Below the pieces are notes generated by a model. It saw only the letters and a list, made by a program, of their open reading frames with translations, had not been told where the DNA came from and did no database searches. This document shows positions 14,501 to 15,940 of a stretch of 15,940 nucleotides of DNA, one piece after another. Position 1 is the stretch's first letter; each line of letters starts with the position of its first letter. A program made the position numbers and the translations under genes. Source of the DNA: BS750m-G62 sp964577175 (GTDB taxonomy: Bacteria > Planctomycetota > Phycisphaerae > FEN-1346); the NCBI GenBank assembly GCA_964577175.1, contig CAZNYC010000096.1, positions 1 to 15,940 of the forward strand. Direction: 5' to 3'.

Positions 14501-15832
14501 ATGCGTCAGTCGCACATACCCCATCGGCTCGCCCCGGCGGCCACGGCCGCGGCCGTCGTGTTTCTCGCCGTGACGGCGGGGGCATCGGCCGACGTGCCGT
14601 CCCGGATCGGCGGCGGCAACGTGATGGTGCGGCGTGACCTCTCCCGCGCCGAGGAGCAACTCAAGATCCTGCGGGACCTCGGCTGCGGCATGTGTCGCAT
14701 TCCCCTCGCCGAGTCCATCTACTTCTCTCCCCGCGACAAGCGGCCGCACCCGGAGCAGTGCGACGCCCTGATCCTGCTCTGCCATCGCTACGGTATCGAG
14801 CCGGTGTTCCTGTGCGAGTACTATACCCGCTGGGCCGGCCCGCTGGGCGGGTACGAGAAGTGGAAGACCGTCGGCCGGGCCCTGGCCGAACGGTTCGCCC
14901 CGGACAGCCAATGGCTGCGATCCAAGGGCGTGGAAGGCTGGGGCGTGCGATTCTACACCGCCATCAACGAGCCGACGTGGAAGGCGAACAACCCGGAGCC
15001 GATCCCCCCCGACGTCTACGCCCGGGCCCTGGAGGGCCTGGCCGACGGCGTTCACGGCGTGGACGAGCACCTGCGTGTCGGCCCCGGCGGGTACATCGAG
15101 GGGTCGCTCTTCCGCAACCGGAACCCGTACGCGACGGCGGCGGCCCCGCTCTTCAACGCGGGCAAACTCAATTCCATCGACATCCATCGCTACTGGGACG
15201 TGAAGCACATCCCCTGGCGGGGCACGCGAAAGTGGTCGCTCCAGAGCCAGTTCGACCAGGTCCGGCGCGACGTCGGCATTACGGCCGACATCGGCTTTCA
15301 CACGACCGAGATGAACGTGAAGCGGCGCGAAATCTCCGAAGAGGAGGCCGCCCGCATGTTCCTGACCGCCCTGTGGGACGCCCTCGGCGTCGTCGGCGAC
15401 GGCGGCGAGCGGGCCTCTGAGTTCGTCATGCCCTGGAACATCTTTCACCTGGAATCGAAGGACGAAAACTACGGGCTCGCGGCGTCGCGCGACCCGTGGC
15501 GGCCGACCGCGCGCGGCAAGGTGCTGCGGCTCGTGTGCCGGCTCGCGAAGGGGATGGAGTTCACCGCCTGCCGGCCCAGGGACAAAGGCGAGTTTGTCCT
15601 GGACGGCGACGGCAGGCGCATGTGGGTCTGGCAAAACCGCAAGGCGTGGACCGACCGCCCCGGTACTGCCTACACCGTCCAGGAGATTCCGCCACGCGCC
15701 CGGACGATCGAGGTCTACCGGTGGAACTCGTGGACGGAGCCGTGGCGGACGGTACACCTCACGGCAAGCCCCTCCGTAACGGTCGACGGACTCAAGGTGG
15801 GCGAGACGTACATGTTCCTCGCCAGACCCTGA
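14501..15832 (+). CDS. Secreted clan GH-A-like glycoside hydrolase
   Basis: 443 residues with a signal peptide (APAATAAAVVFLAVTAGASA, residues 11-30). The barrel region shows the clan GH-A pair of catalytic glutamates: Glu157 in FYTAINEPTW (Asn-Glu-Pro) as acid/base and Glu270 in GFHTTEMNV as nucleophile, 113 residues apart, which is normal spacing. The early strand MCRIPLAESIYF and the strand PVFLCEYYTRW also fit a TIM barrel. The last ~75 residues (from EFVLDGDGRRMWVWQNR) look like a C-terminal beta-sandwich, as in GH39- or GH5-like enzymes. I cannot assign the family or substrate. The start follows AAAGGAG with 8-nt spacing. A second, unused-looking ribosome binding site lies 60 nt upstream. 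It is probably co-transcribed with GH26. Confidence 0.85.
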   Translation: MRQSHIPHRLAPAATAAAVVFLAVTAGASADVPSRIGGGNVMVRRDLSRAEEQLKILRDLGCGMCRIPLAESIYFSPRDKRPHPEQCDALILLCHRYGIEPVFLCEYYTRWAGPLGGYEKWKTVGRALAERFAPDSQWLRSKGVEGWGVRFYTAINEPTWKANNPEPIPPDVYARALEGLADGVHGVDEHLRVGPGGYIEGSLFRNRNPYATAAAPLFNAGKLNSIDIHRYWDVKHIPWRGTRKWSLQSQFDQVRRDVGITADIGFHTTEMNVKRREISEEEAARMFLTALWDALGVVGDGGERASEFVMPWNIFHLESKDENYGLAASRDPWRPTARGKVLRLVCRLAKGMEFTACRPRDKGEFVLDGDGRRMWVWQNRKAWTDRPGTAYTVQEIPPRARTIEVYRWNSWTEPWRTVHLTASPSVTVDGLKVGETYMFLARP

Positions 15833-15875
15833 CGGACGGGCCATTACGCGTCGGGCAAGCCCGGCGGTTGCACGT

Positions 15876-15940
15876 TCAAAGCCTTACGTCCAGCGCCGGG
15901 GCGGCGAGGGCGTCGGCGGGGTCGAGGAGGGGCTCATCCG
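15876..15940 (-). CDS. C-terminal end of a convergent gene, cut by the window edge
   Basis: On the minus strand the last 65 bases read as an open frame ending in DEPLLDPADALAAPALDVRL and a TGA stop at 15878-15876. The composition looks like ordinary protein and the frame is the only one of the three minus-strand frames that looks coding, but 20 residues are too few to identify a product. It converges with the GH-A-like gene, leaving a 43-nt gap with a short hairpin (CGGGC AA GCCCG, 15852-15863). Confidence 0.4.
   Translation of the reverse strand, partial: DEPLLDPADALAAPALDVRL

Noticed and set aside
14455..14637. Small GTG-started gene of 60 codons before and inside the GH-A gene
   Set aside because: It has a ribosome binding site, but most of it overlaps the GH-A signal peptide region out of frame and its Arg/Gly-rich product looks like a frame shadow.
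12422..15844. 1140-codon open frame on the minus strand, and similar long ones at 10207-12495 and 7068-9023
   Set aside because: They lie opposite genes with clear signal peptides, ribosome binding sites and catalytic motifs. Their products are Arg/Gly/Val-rich with no domain pattern, as expected from antisense frames in very GC-rich DNA.

Overview
High-GC bacterial DNA, most consistent with a Planctomycetota (PVC-group) heterotroph. The suggestion rests on gene content: a MoxR/DUF58 pair, DUF1080 and DUF6807 (PmoA-like) secreted proteins, several secreted parallel beta-helix and glycoside hydrolase proteins, and a BlaI/MecI-like operator. The phylum is an inference; there is no rRNA or other taxonomic marker here.

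Layout. Positions 96-3257 form a minus-strand unit read right to left: a MoxR AAA+ ATPase, a DUF58 protein overlapping it by 23 nt and, after 161 nt of repeat sequence, a secreted protein with four short beta repeats and an NPCBM-like C-terminus. The unit starts at a good sigma70-type promoter (TTGACA, 16 nt, TAGTAT) overlapped by a BlaI/MecI-like palindrome at 3417-3434. From 3571 onward genes run on the plus strand: a DUF1080 protein, a small [4Fe-4S] ferredoxin, a DJ-1/PfpI protein, a DUF6807 protein, a GH120 beta-xylosidase-like enzyme, a second beta-helix protein, a secreted transglutaminase-like protein, a GH26 enzyme with Ig-like and F5/8-type (CBM32-like) modules, and a clan GH-A-like hydrolase. 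The last 65 bases hold the C-terminal end of a convergent minus-strand gene.

Function. Eight of the twelve complete proteins carry an N-terminal signal peptide. The region 5849-15832 looks like an export-based hemicellulose (xylan/mannan) breakdown locus: GH26 for backbone cleavage, GH120 for xylo-oligosaccharides, a further GH-A enzyme, and accessory beta-helix, DUF6807 and DUF1080 proteins. No transporter, SusC/D pair or local regulator gene is visible, so this is not a classical Bacteroidetes PUL. Candidate promoters precede GH120 (6892-6920) and GH26 (12601-12630), so the locus is probably several transcription units.

Non-coding structure is the most unusual part. Gaps between transcription units are filled with palindromic repeats: (a) a 28-nt hairpin unit, GCGCGGYGGGT / 6-7 nt loop / ACCCRCCGCGC, in at least nine copies; (b) a roughly 122-bp element with 13-bp terminal inverted repeats (CACTACAACGCTA) carrying two such hairpins, at 5554-5820 and 12412-12533; (c) a different 142-bp element with 26-bp inverted repeats and a TA target duplication inserted in the first of these, for which the second copy is a near-perfect empty-site reference; and (d) a 43-nt repeat (GATTCTTCG ... 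CAGAATGACA) at 1216, 8870 and 8962, the last two head to head. These look like non-autonomous, MITE- or REP-like repeats. No transposase is present in the window.
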